DNA of 64,000 nucleotides, taken from Candidatus Altimarinota bacterium (GTDB lineage: Bacteria; Patescibacteriota; Gracilibacteria; UBA4473). Position 1 is the first letter of the stretch. Each line of letters opens with the position of its first letter. Below, piece after piece: positions 37,976 through 45,605 of the stretch. The notes under the pieces are model-generated. The model saw nothing but the letters and a program-made list of their open reading frames with translations, had not been told where the DNA came from and searched no databases. Both the position numbers and the translations under genes were made by a program. The DNA lies in NCBI GenBank assembly GCA_021736215.1, contig JAIPGI010000004.1, forward strand, positions 22,809 to 86,808, given 5' to 3'.

Positions 37976-40900
37976 TTATTTTTCGTTCCTTTTAACCTCG
38001 ATTTTCCCATTTTTTATTTCCAAAGAAGTCGATTCATCACGAATGATAAGTTCTTTGTCATCATCGCTCCATTGTTTTTCTTCGACAAAGAGAAGTTTCC
38101 CATCTTTGGATAGATATTTGGCAGTATGTTCTTTTCCATTATGAGTAAAAGTAACTTCCAAAAGGTTCGCCTCAAATGGATCTTGCCCATAAAAACGAAT
38201 TTTTGCCTTTTCAATTTTCTTTATACTTTTTACTTCGTTTCCTTTTTGTAGAACTTCTTTCACGTTTTTAGGTGTTCCAAAGTCTTTTTCTTTCCCATCC
38301 CAAATTCGATTTTCAATTTGACTCCATGTCATACCACCAAAAATTCCAGGAATAGATGTTTTGAGTTTGTCAGCAGTCCAGCCACCAATTTTTTCAGTTG
38401 CTTCGCGAGAAACGGTCTCGATCCATTTTGTCGTCACATCTTCATAAACAGGAGTGATGAATTTTCCCGGATCAATCCCCAATCGTCCCAAAACTTCTCG
38501 AGCGGCATCAGGACTAAGTCCTGCAAGATATTGATCTAGAGTACCATCCATGTATTTTTGAATTTCATCCTGTGTCCACTTTGATGGGTCATCGTTAAAT
38601 TTTGTGATGAATTCTTTGTTTGGATTAAATGTTTCCCCTGTTTGAACTGTTTCTGTTTTGGTGCGTTCTTGTTTTTCTGTAACTGATTTTGTTTGCATCT
38701 TGTCTGTTCGAGCTACTTCAAATGACCATCCGATTGGCATACCAGTTGATTCGTCGGTATAAGGAATAACTATATAATCTTCCGGAGCCATTTCACACAC
38801 CTTGAGAGTGTGCGGACTTTCTTTTTTATATTCGTCTTCTCGAACCCTCTGCATCCAATCAGGAACTTGAACGACCTCTGGTTTTCTTCGCTCAAGAGCT
38901 GGGAGAACCACATTTTCAAGATAGTTCACTGATTCATAAGTTGAATTGTTTCCCGATTGCCATTCCGTAGCCTGATTAATATTTCCGATAATTTGAACAA
39001 GTTTTACTTTGTCTCCATCTTGTAAAGCTTTATTCAGGGCTTCAACATTTGATCGAATTCGTCCCAAAACATAAGAGAGATGCGCATCTCCATCTAGTTC
39101 TAACTCTTCAAGAGAAAATCCAGACCCCAATTCCATAACTGGATCCAATGCTTCGTAAATACGAGTTACTACATTGAGATATTTATCCACGGAAGGTTTC
39201 AAATTGGTATAAATCCCTTTTTCAACTTTCGCTTTTTCTCCTTCAGTTGTGAGAGTCTCTTGTTTGGCTTTTCGGGTTCCTGCTTCTCTCTCAACCTGTG
39301 TATTCAGTCGATCCAATAAATCCGCCGACTGAGTGAAAACCACTCCCCCTTCTCGAGGAAGAGAGAGTTTTGCCGCATTGAATAATTGTGCTCGAAGTTG
39401 CAATGCAATCGTATATTTTTTATTTTCTTGATCCAGTTCGCGCATACGATCGTCATATTCTTCCGGGTCGCCTTTCTTTAACTCTGTCATTTCCTTAATA
39501 AATTCATTTTTAAATTGCAGTTTCCCATCGCGAATTTCTAAGTAATCACTTCCTTCTTCATACTCTAAAATCCACTCATTGATCTCCTCATAAGCCTCTT
39601 CTGGAGTGTCAGCACGATCTCCCATTCCCAAAAATTCTCCGATTCTTTGAACGACTTTTGAAACTAAATCCTGAGCATCAACTTGCCCTTCAACCGCATC
39701 AAAAAGCCTATCACCTACTTCTTTTCTATATTTTTCATAGGTCAATCGTCGTCTCTCTATTGCCTGACGAACCGGGTCAGTGATATTGATTTTTTCGTCA
39801 TTTTCGGCAACATCATCAGTATTATTACGAACAGTTTCTTTGCTAGAATACGCCGTTTGATAAAGATTTTCTGCATACGCTGCATTAGAACTCGCTTTTT
39901 TGAGATAGGCATCAATAACTGCTGCATCTTCTGGAGAAAGTTGTTCCGTTGGTTTTCTCTTTATCTCATGATCAAGTGCCTGGAAAAGTCGGAATTCATA
40001 AAATTCTTGTTTTTGTAAACTCACAGCCGTCAAGAGGAGATTTTCTCCGTTGCCCTTTGCTTCGTCCAATCTGTCTTGAAATTTCTTATGAAGGCGAGCA
40101 TGTTCTGCCACCAAATCCATCTTGCGAACAGAAACCATTTCAAGTTTTGTTTTAGCTCCGATGGTCGATCTGAAAAATTCCACAAAGACAACCGCAACTC
40201 CTACTGGATTTCCTGCCGCCAAGGTAGCAACCGCACTTGCCGCCAAACTAGCCATAAAGGATTGTTTCATGGTTTCCCATGTGAAGGATGCCAATCTTTC
40301 TCCGAAATTTCGGAATTCATCGTCGCTGATAGGCGCTCCCATCTGGGCCTCTATAGCTGCTCGATATTTTTCTGAGAGCACCCCGTTATTGGCGATAGCA
40401 TCTGCATGCATTTCCTGCAAAGATTGTTCTTGCTTTTGAATTTCCTCCCCCGTAAAGGTTTCGAGTAATTTTTCTTGGTCTTCTGCATCAAGGGATAAAT
40501 ATTTCTTATATCGGGCCAAATATTCCTCAGAAGCAATGCTTTCAGAATTTCTATCACCCAAAATCACGTTTACGAGTCCTTTTTTCCGAGAGATCTTTCC
40601 CAAAGGCGTATCCATAAGAAAATAATTGTAGATAGCATCTGCCATTTCAGATCGCTTTATACCCCTTTCTTCCCATTCACTGGCATTATCTAACCAGTTC
40701 TTGAACTGTTCCGGAGTAATATCCTTAAGTGAAATCTTTTTATCAATTTCACAATCCTCACAAACTACAGGTATTTCTTCTGGAACAACTTCAGGGGGTG
40801 GTGTTTGTTCTACAACTTCTTCTTTCTCGGTCACATTCAGCACAACGAGATTGCCTTCGCACCCATTTTGCATTTGAGCAAGGATTTTCCCATCTTCGGC

Positions 40901-41659
40901 GAAAATGGCATTTTTGAGAACAAATTTTTCTAAAAATCGAATATCAATTTCTGCCATAGCAACGCCCGTCAGAATTTCACAATTTTTAATGTCATACGTC
41001 TTTCCTCCAAGTGTTATTTTCCCTTTTTCAATGTGCACTCCCTGCTCGCCCTTTTCCATTTTTTCTGCTAATTCTTTTCGTTTATTTCCACGAAATTGTT
41101 CTCGAATCGTTTCGCCTAAAAGATTTTCTTTTTTACCATAATTAATCATTCGTGATGCTTGGCGAAGGGAATTATTTGCTGATTTGTCCTTTTGCTTCAT
41201 CTGTTCCATCCCCCCAAGGAGAAGGTCTGAAGCTTGTTCTGCTGTAACTTTCCTCATGGAAACTTGTTCCTTCAAGAAATGATTCACACGAGCAACCATT
41301 TCCGTACGAAACATCATGTCCGCACCAACATCCTTTCCGAGCTTTTCCGTTGCTAATTTTTGTACTTCGGTATGTCGCATGAATTTATTCAACTTGTCGA
41401 TTTCTTCTGGTTTAGAGAAATCCGTGGACTGATACTGTTCAAAAAATTTCTCAAAAGCTACATCACAAGATTTGTCGATTAAATCTGCCCACCCCCCCTC
41501 TACGTTCGTTCCAAGAGCTTTCAACCGCTCCTTGGTGTCTTCATGGAGTTCATTTATTTCCTTGGAATATCCAGAATTTTCTACGTTTTGAGAAGGTGTT
41601 TCATCGTTGTACAAAAAACGAGAAAGTGCGCCGGAGCTGAAGTGCATAAGATTTTTCAT
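37976..41659 (-). CDS. large protein of unknown function, 1227 aa
   Basis: This is an unrecognised protein, strongly charged and helical, with long coiled-coil-like stretches. A single hydrophobic region near residues 465-500 (MASLAASAVATLAAGNPVGVAV) could be a membrane helix. A VCEDCEI CxxC motif lies near residue 300 after a Pro/Glu linker. No signal peptide is seen. It has its own promoter (41688-41716). Upstream on the same strand is a DNA-transfer-type ATPase gene, downstream a GT2 gene. A role tied to the ATPase, for example as a membrane-associated assembly partner, is a guess from position only. Confidence 0.75.
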   Translation of the reverse strand: MKNLMHFSSGALSRFLYNDETPSQNVENSGYSKEINELHEDTKERLKALGTNVEGGWADLIDKSCDVAFEKFFEQYQSTDFSKPEEIDKLNKFMRHTEVQKLATEKLGKDVGADMMFRTEMVARVNHFLKEQVSMRKVTAEQASDLLLGGMEQMKQKDKSANNSLRQASRMINYGKKENLLGETIREQFRGNKRKELAEKMEKGEQGVHIEKGKITLGGKTYDIKNCEILTGVAMAEIDIRFLEKFVLKNAIFAEDGKILAQMQNGCEGNLVVLNVTEKEEVVEQTPPPEVVPEEIPVVCEDCEIDKKISLKDITPEQFKNWLDNASEWEERGIKRSEMADAIYNYFLMDTPLGKISRKKGLVNVILGDRNSESIASEEYLARYKKYLSLDAEDQEKLLETFTGEEIQKQEQSLQEMHADAIANNGVLSEKYRAAIEAQMGAPISDDEFRNFGERLASFTWETMKQSFMASLAASAVATLAAGNPVGVAVVFVEFFRSTIGAKTKLEMVSVRKMDLVAEHARLHKKFQDRLDEAKGNGENLLLTAVSLQKQEFYEFRLFQALDHEIKRKPTEQLSPEDAAVIDAYLKKASSNAAYAENLYQTAYSSKETVRNNTDDVAENDEKINITDPVRQAIERRRLTYEKYRKEVGDRLFDAVEGQVDAQDLVSKVVQRIGEFLGMGDRADTPEEAYEEINEWILEYEEGSDYLEIRDGKLQFKNEFIKEMTELKKGDPEEYDDRMRELDQENKKYTIALQLRAQLFNAAKLSLPREGGVVFTQSADLLDRLNTQVEREAGTRKAKQETLTTEGEKAKVEKGIYTNLKPSVDKYLNVVTRIYEALDPVMELGSGFSLEELELDGDAHLSYVLGRIRSNVEALNKALQDGDKVKLVQIIGNINQATEWQSGNNSTYESVNYLENVVLPALERRKPEVVQVPDWMQRVREDEYKKESPHTLKVCEMAPEDYIVIPYTDESTGMPIGWSFEVARTDKMQTKSVTEKQERTKTETVQTGETFNPNKEFITKFNDDPSKWTQDEIQKYMDGTLDQYLAGLSPDAAREVLGRLGIDPGKFITPVYEDVTTKWIETVSREATEKIGGWTADKLKTSIPGIFGGMTWSQIENRIWDGKEKDFGTPKNVKEVLQKGNEVKSIKKIEKAKIRFYGQDPFEANLLEVTFTHNGKEHTAKYLSKDGKLLFVEEKQWSDDDKELIIRDESTSLEIKNGKIEVKRNEK

Positions 41660-41687
41660 TAAGCTTATAAATGAAAATTATCTTGTT

Positions 41688-41716
41688 ATTATACCACAAA
41701 ATAAATTAAAAAACAA
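41688..41716 (-). promoter_or_regulatory. promoter of the 1227-aa protein gene
   Basis: TTGTTT (41711-41716), 17-base spacer and perfect TATAAT (41688-41693) on the minus strand, 28 bases before the ATG. It shows that the gene can be transcribed apart from the ATPase gene. Confidence 0.75.
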
Positions 41717-41758
41717 GAATTACTTTCTCTTTCAATCTCTCCATATCTCTTCTCCGAT

Positions 41759-43990
41759 TTAAACAATCGGCTCTTGGAAATCGACTTCCTCCTCCAATGA
41801 TGAATTTCCTTTTTTATTAGGATCGACTTTAGGATCAAATTTTCCTTCTTCCCATTGTTGCAAAATATTCAACACCTCTTGAAGTGGGCGAGCATAATGC
41901 GTATGTGTGTATTCCACAATTTCTCGAGCGTGATGATCACGAGGGATATTCATATCGAGTGTTCGTCCAGAGAATGCTTCACAAAGCTCTCCTTCAATAG
42001 ACATCTTGAGATAAAAATCCCGCACCCCAAGATTAATAATATCTCTCTCTGAAAACCGAGGATTAAACTCTTCTGCCAAAATATGGGCATCCTCGCCACC
42101 CACCCGGAAACTGACCATCGCTCCTACATTTCCAAAAACCGTTGTTCTAATTTTTGTTGAAAGCTGACCCAAAAATTGATGTGCCATAGTAAGATTTAGT
42201 CTGTATTTTCGAGCTTCAGATAAAATTTCATCGAACGTATCCGTTGCAAAATTATGAAACTCATCTACATAGAGATAAAAATCAATACGATCCTCTTCAG
42301 GGATATCTGCCCGACTCATGGCTGATTGATAAATTTTGGTTACGACAATGGCCCCAAGAAGTGCTGCATTTTCTTCCCCCAAGATTCCTTTCGAGACCTT
42401 CATGAGAAATATCTTTTGATTATCCATAATATCCCGAAAATCAATGAGATTTTTGGGTTGTCCCACAATATTTCGAATCATATTGGTGGAAACGAATTGC
42501 CCAACTTTATTGAGAAGTGGCGTTATGGCTTCGTTATCGAATTTCTCTGACCAACCCGCAAATTCATTGACCCAGAAATTTTTTACGACATTATCCTGAA
42601 TATTTCGCACAATTGTTTGTCGATAATTTTTATCAGACAACATTTTGAGAATGGATAAAATTGTTGTCCCTGGCGTATCAAGCAACGCCAGCGTTGTATA
42701 ACGAAGAACGTGTTCGAGTCGCGGTGTCCAATTGGCTCCAAAAAGTTTTTTAAAAATTTCTATAAACCCAATAGTTACACGAATTTTGAGTTCTGGAGGA
42801 ACATCTTCAATCGGATTAAATGCTACTGGAAAATTCAAATCTGCTGGATCAAAAACAACCACGTCTTTTATTCGCTCCAACGGAATCATTTTGAGAACAT
42901 TATCAATGAGATCCCCGTGAGGATCGAGTACTCCGACGCCTTTTCCGGCGAGAATATCGTTCTGAATAAGAAGTTCCAGAAGTTTTGATTTTCCAGAACC
43001 AGATTTTCCAACCGTATAGAGATGCCGACGACGATCTGAACGTCGAATCCCAAAAGGGATTGTTTGCCCATGAAAATTCGTCGCCCCAAAAAAAGAAATT
43101 TCTTTGTCTCGAGGATCTGTCGGAAGATTTGAAGGGGGTTCTGCCCTTCGTGCCAGAACATGAATAATATTCGGAACTTCTTTTTCGTTTGGAAGGTGAA
43201 AAAGTCCCGCTAACTCAGGCGTTGAAACATAAAATCCATTTCGAAGTTTTCGTTCACGGAAATCTTTGGCTCTTCCACTTCCGTGCTGTACCTTTCCTAT
43301 ACGAATTTGATTGAGATCCAGTGTATTAAAATTAGAAATAGCTCCCAATACCGCTTTCATTCTATTTTCTGGTGACTTCTGCGGATTGTCTGACAAACAA
43401 GCAATACGAAGTGAAACCTGGAAAAGTCGGCCTGAAATTTTATCTTCTATTTTTTCTCCAAAACTTTTGGCAGCTCCTCTTTTGAACCAATATTTCACTC
43501 GAAAAATATGACGTATTTTTTCGAATCGCTTTCTCCAACCAAGTTTGAAATGATGAAATCCCGTATCTTCTGTAGGACACACAACCAATTGGATCCAGAC
43601 GCCTTCCCCTGGCATAATTTTACTCATCACACTGAGTACCCCAGAAAGAGAATCTCCATCAAATTCTTTATAGGTTTTGATAGGAAATAAATCGTGTCGC
43701 ACCAAACCAAGTTCGGCAGAAAGAAAATTCGTAGACTCTAAAACATTCTTTGTAAAATCCGGAATTTCCACAATGTCCGCGTCGGGAGATGATGCATAGA
43801 TTTGTCCAGAAACCACCTGCGCCGTTGCGGAGTCTGCCGTAAAACAAAATCCTATATTTTGTCCCATGGCCACTAATTCGAACGAAACATGCTCTCCACG
43901 AAGGGTTTCGTGCAAATGCCGCAAGACTTCTTCAAAAGCCCCAGCGGTTTTTTGATTGTCTTGAGGGACTTTAACAAGAAACGTCTTCAT
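41759..43990 (-). CDS. VirB4/TraD-like DNA-transfer ATPase
   Basis: The 743-residue protein has a P-loop GKSGSGKS at residues 328-335, the GVLDPHGDLID motif typical of conjugation coupling proteins and CPR homologues, Walker B with FYLYVDEFHNF near 575-583, and SEARKYRLNLTMAHQFLGQL near the sensor region. No membrane helices are seen in the N-terminal 320 residues, unlike classical TraD. By family it is a hexameric ATPase that drives DNA or protein through a membrane channel or pilus machine. The ATG at 43990 is used: a promoter (44019-44047) sits just upstream, inside a longer frame that would need a TTG start overlapping the previous gene. Confidence 0.82.
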   Translation of the reverse strand: MKTFLVKVPQDNQKTAGAFEEVLRHLHETLRGEHVSFELVAMGQNIGFCFTADSATAQVVSGQIYASSPDADIVEIPDFTKNVLESTNFLSAELGLVRHDLFPIKTYKEFDGDSLSGVLSVMSKIMPGEGVWIQLVVCPTEDTGFHHFKLGWRKRFEKIRHIFRVKYWFKRGAAKSFGEKIEDKISGRLFQVSLRIACLSDNPQKSPENRMKAVLGAISNFNTLDLNQIRIGKVQHGSGRAKDFRERKLRNGFYVSTPELAGLFHLPNEKEVPNIIHVLARRAEPPSNLPTDPRDKEISFFGATNFHGQTIPFGIRRSDRRRHLYTVGKSGSGKSKLLELLIQNDILAGKGVGVLDPHGDLIDNVLKMIPLERIKDVVVFDPADLNFPVAFNPIEDVPPELKIRVTIGFIEIFKKLFGANWTPRLEHVLRYTTLALLDTPGTTILSILKMLSDKNYRQTIVRNIQDNVVKNFWVNEFAGWSEKFDNEAITPLLNKVGQFVSTNMIRNIVGQPKNLIDFRDIMDNQKIFLMKVSKGILGEENAALLGAIVVTKIYQSAMSRADIPEEDRIDFYLYVDEFHNFATDTFDEILSEARKYRLNLTMAHQFLGQLSTKIRTTVFGNVGAMVSFRVGGEDAHILAEEFNPRFSERDIINLGVRDFYLKMSIEGELCEAFSGRTLDMNIPRDHHAREIVEYTHTHYARPLQEVLNILQQWEEGKFDPKVDPNKKGNSSLEEEVDFQEPIV

Positions 43991-44018
43991 GTGGGCTTGG
44001 GGAAGTGAAAACTTTTTT

Positions 44019-44047
44019 GTTATAGCATACCTACGAAGTTTTGACAA
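44019..44047 (-). promoter_or_regulatory. extended -10 promoter of the ATPase gene
   Basis: TTGTCA (44042-44047), 17-base spacer and TATAAC (44019-44024) with upstream TGC on the minus strand. Confidence 0.65.
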
Positions 44048-44072
44048 ACTTTCATAAGGGTTTTGAAATAAA

Positions 44073-44288
44073 TTAATCCCTCCAATCAATTCTGCTTCGA
44101 ACTGTTCCTAAAACCGTGGCAATGAAATCTTTTTCATCTGTCGTGAAATTTCCCGAGCCAGGAGTAAGCAACTCTTTTCTGATTTTATAATCAGGAACTT
44201 TGTTATTCTCAAACAAATCCTCAAACTCCGAAGTCGTCATGTGTTTTCGAACTTTGAGTTCGGCAAGAGTAAATTTCCCAATTCCCAT
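44073..44288 (-). CDS. small hypothetical protein, 71 aa
   Basis: This basic protein starts MGIGKFTLAELKVRKHMTTS and ends TVRSRIDWRD. Its ATG at 44288 lies 6 bases after a TGGATAAT-type -10 box, so it appears leaderless. No family is recognised. It sits just before the promoter of the DNA-transfer ATPase and on the same strand, so a small accessory role is possible but unproven. Confidence 0.55.
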   Translation of the reverse strand: MGIGKFTLAELKVRKHMTTSEFEDLFENNKVPDYKIRKELLTPGSGNFTTDEKDFIATVLGTVRSRIDWRD

Positions 44289-44381
44289 GTTTCCATTATC
44301 CACTAAAAAAAACGGAAACAAAATTCTCTCCAAAAAAATTGACTAGATCTCGTTTTTATATAAAAACAGCAAAGAAGAAAT

Positions 44382-45008
44382 ATGGAAAATTTCCGAACAG
44401 TATCAACCACTCCCTCAATAAAAGAAATATCCTTGAGCGAACTCATGCCTGTAAAGAAAAATTTTATATTATTATTCTTTAGAAAAGGAAATATCCGTAC
44501 AGATTTAGGAACAAACAAAACCCTTATTTATTATTTAAACGAATTCATGGAAGCAGATCCCGGAGAACACGAAATCATGCTAAATTGGCTTCCTATGGAT
44601 CTCGATGAAAAAATAAAACAGCTTCTTCAAGATTTTTCTAATTTTTGTAAGGAATCTGAAACATTTCGATATTTAAAATCTCCAAACAAGGAATCCATCC
44701 TTTCCGATTTTGGAAAAAATACACTGGATCTTGTCGACAAAATAGTGAATTCATCAAATCAGGAAGATATTACGAAGAATAATAAAGTATCTACAGGAAT
44801 CAAAAAAACAAAATCATTTGAAGACTGGCTCGAAAACTTTTTGGAACAAGATATGGAGGAAGTCTTGTCGGAAACTCCAACAAATCTTAAAAGCCATGTA
44901 CGAGGATTAAAAAGAATGGATATAAAAAGCCGTCTCAAATGGATTGCACGAGATGAGGATACTTCCAAAGTAGTGAAAAATTTTTATGAGAAGAGATACG
45001 GAAACTAA
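44382..45008 (+). CDS. hypothetical protein, 208 aa
   Basis: This is an unrecognised soluble protein, Lys/Glu/Asn-rich and mostly helical (EKIKQLLQDFSNFCKESETFRYL; FEDWLENFLEQDMEEVLSE). No signal peptide or clear membrane helix; the segment NFILLFFRKGN is too short. TTGACT at 44339-44344 and AT-rich bases up to the ATG could form a promoter. It is convergent with the tRNA-Ile/GIY-YIG unit. Confidence 0.62.
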   Translation: MENFRTVSTTPSIKEISLSELMPVKKNFILLFFRKGNIRTDLGTNKTLIYYLNEFMEADPGEHEIMLNWLPMDLDEKIKQLLQDFSNFCKESETFRYLKSPNKESILSDFGKNTLDLVDKIVNSSNQEDITKNNKVSTGIKKTKSFEDWLENFLEQDMEEVLSETPTNLKSHVRGLKRMDIKSRLKWIARDEDTSKVVKNFYEKRYGN

Positions 45009-45046
45009 AAAATCCTATTTCAAGGGGTTCTATTTATTATTGAGGA

Positions 45047-45109
45047 TGGTGGGCGTGCGAGGACTTGAACCTCGGACCTTCCCGCCTTAGCGGGACGCTC
45101 TAACCGAGC
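45047..45109 (-). pseudogene. truncated tRNA copy (3' part matching tRNA-Ile)
   Basis: The last 34 bases (45046-45079) are identical to those of the intact tRNA-Ile (45369-45402), covering the T arm, 3' acceptor strand and CCA. Upstream of that a D-arm-like GCTC/GAGC and an irregular TCCCGC/GCGGGA hairpin replace the anticodon arm, and there is no 5' acceptor strand. It is not a functional tRNA. The stop codon of the GIY-YIG ORF lies inside its D-arm remnant. Confidence 0.8.
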
Positions 45110-45357
45110 AAAAACTTTTGCTCCAGTTCTTTCCATTTATTGCCTCTTTTTAAACTTTTCAGATACTGTTCACGTTCCATAGCTTGTCCTCGTGTTTCAA
45201 AATTTTCTATATAAACCAAAATCCATGGCTGATATCGTCCTGCCCATTTTTTATTACCTCTTGAATTGTGTTCTAGAAGACGCTTTTCTATATTTTGTGT
45301 ATGCCCAATATAAAAAATATCCTTCTTCTGACTTCGGAGCACATAAGCAGAGTACAT
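45100..45357 (-). CDS. GIY-YIG endonuclease-domain protein, 85 aa
   Basis: The protein opens with the GIY-YIG signature MYSAYVLRSQKKDIFYIGHT, followed by EKRLLEHN and QAMEREQYLKSLKRG, the conserved arginine and glutamate of the UPF0213/YhbQ-like group. By family it is a small nuclease, some members of which are homing-type or act on structured DNA; activity is unproven for most. It begins 12 bases after tRNA-Ile and ends inside a truncated tRNA copy, so it is flanked by a 34-base direct repeat (see findings). Confidence 0.88.
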   Translation of the reverse strand: MYSAYVLRSQKKDIFYIGHTQNIEKRLLEHNSRGNKKWAGRYQPWILVYIENFETRGQAMEREQYLKSLKRGNKWKELEQKFLLG

Positions 45358-45369
45358 TTGGACTTTGAA

Positions 45370-45446
45370 TGGTGGGCGTGCGAGGACTTGAACCTCGGAC
45401 CTCGTCCTTATCAGAGACGCGCTCTAACCAGCTGAGCTACACGCCC
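45370..45446 (-). tRNA. tRNA-Ile(GAT)
   Basis: Acceptor GGGCGTG/CACGCCC, D arm GCTC/GAGC, anticodon stem CGTCT/GGACG with loop CTGATAA (anticodon GAT), T loop TTCAAGT, discriminator A, encoded CCA. Confidence 0.96.
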
Positions 45447-45512
45447 TTTGGCAAAATAAAGGGAATTCCCAAAAGAACGGAGGAATCGTATTGAAAAAAT
45501 TTTTCGTGTCAA

Positions 45513-45598
45513 CTCCCCCCTTGTAAAGGGACCCTGCCTGCCGGTAGGCAGGGTTGGGAGGGTTTAAACCCCCTTAAGTCCCCCTTTGCAAGGGGGAA
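45513..45598. repeat. dispersed palindromic element, copy 2
   Basis: This is the reverse complement of the element at 29022-29087; 36 bases (45552-45587) are identical. This copy has an extra internal palindrome, CCTGCCTGCCGGTAGGCAGG (45532-45551). It lies between the tRNA-Ile and the 3' end of uvrD. Confidence 0.85.
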
Positions 45599-45605
45599 GT
45601 GGGGA

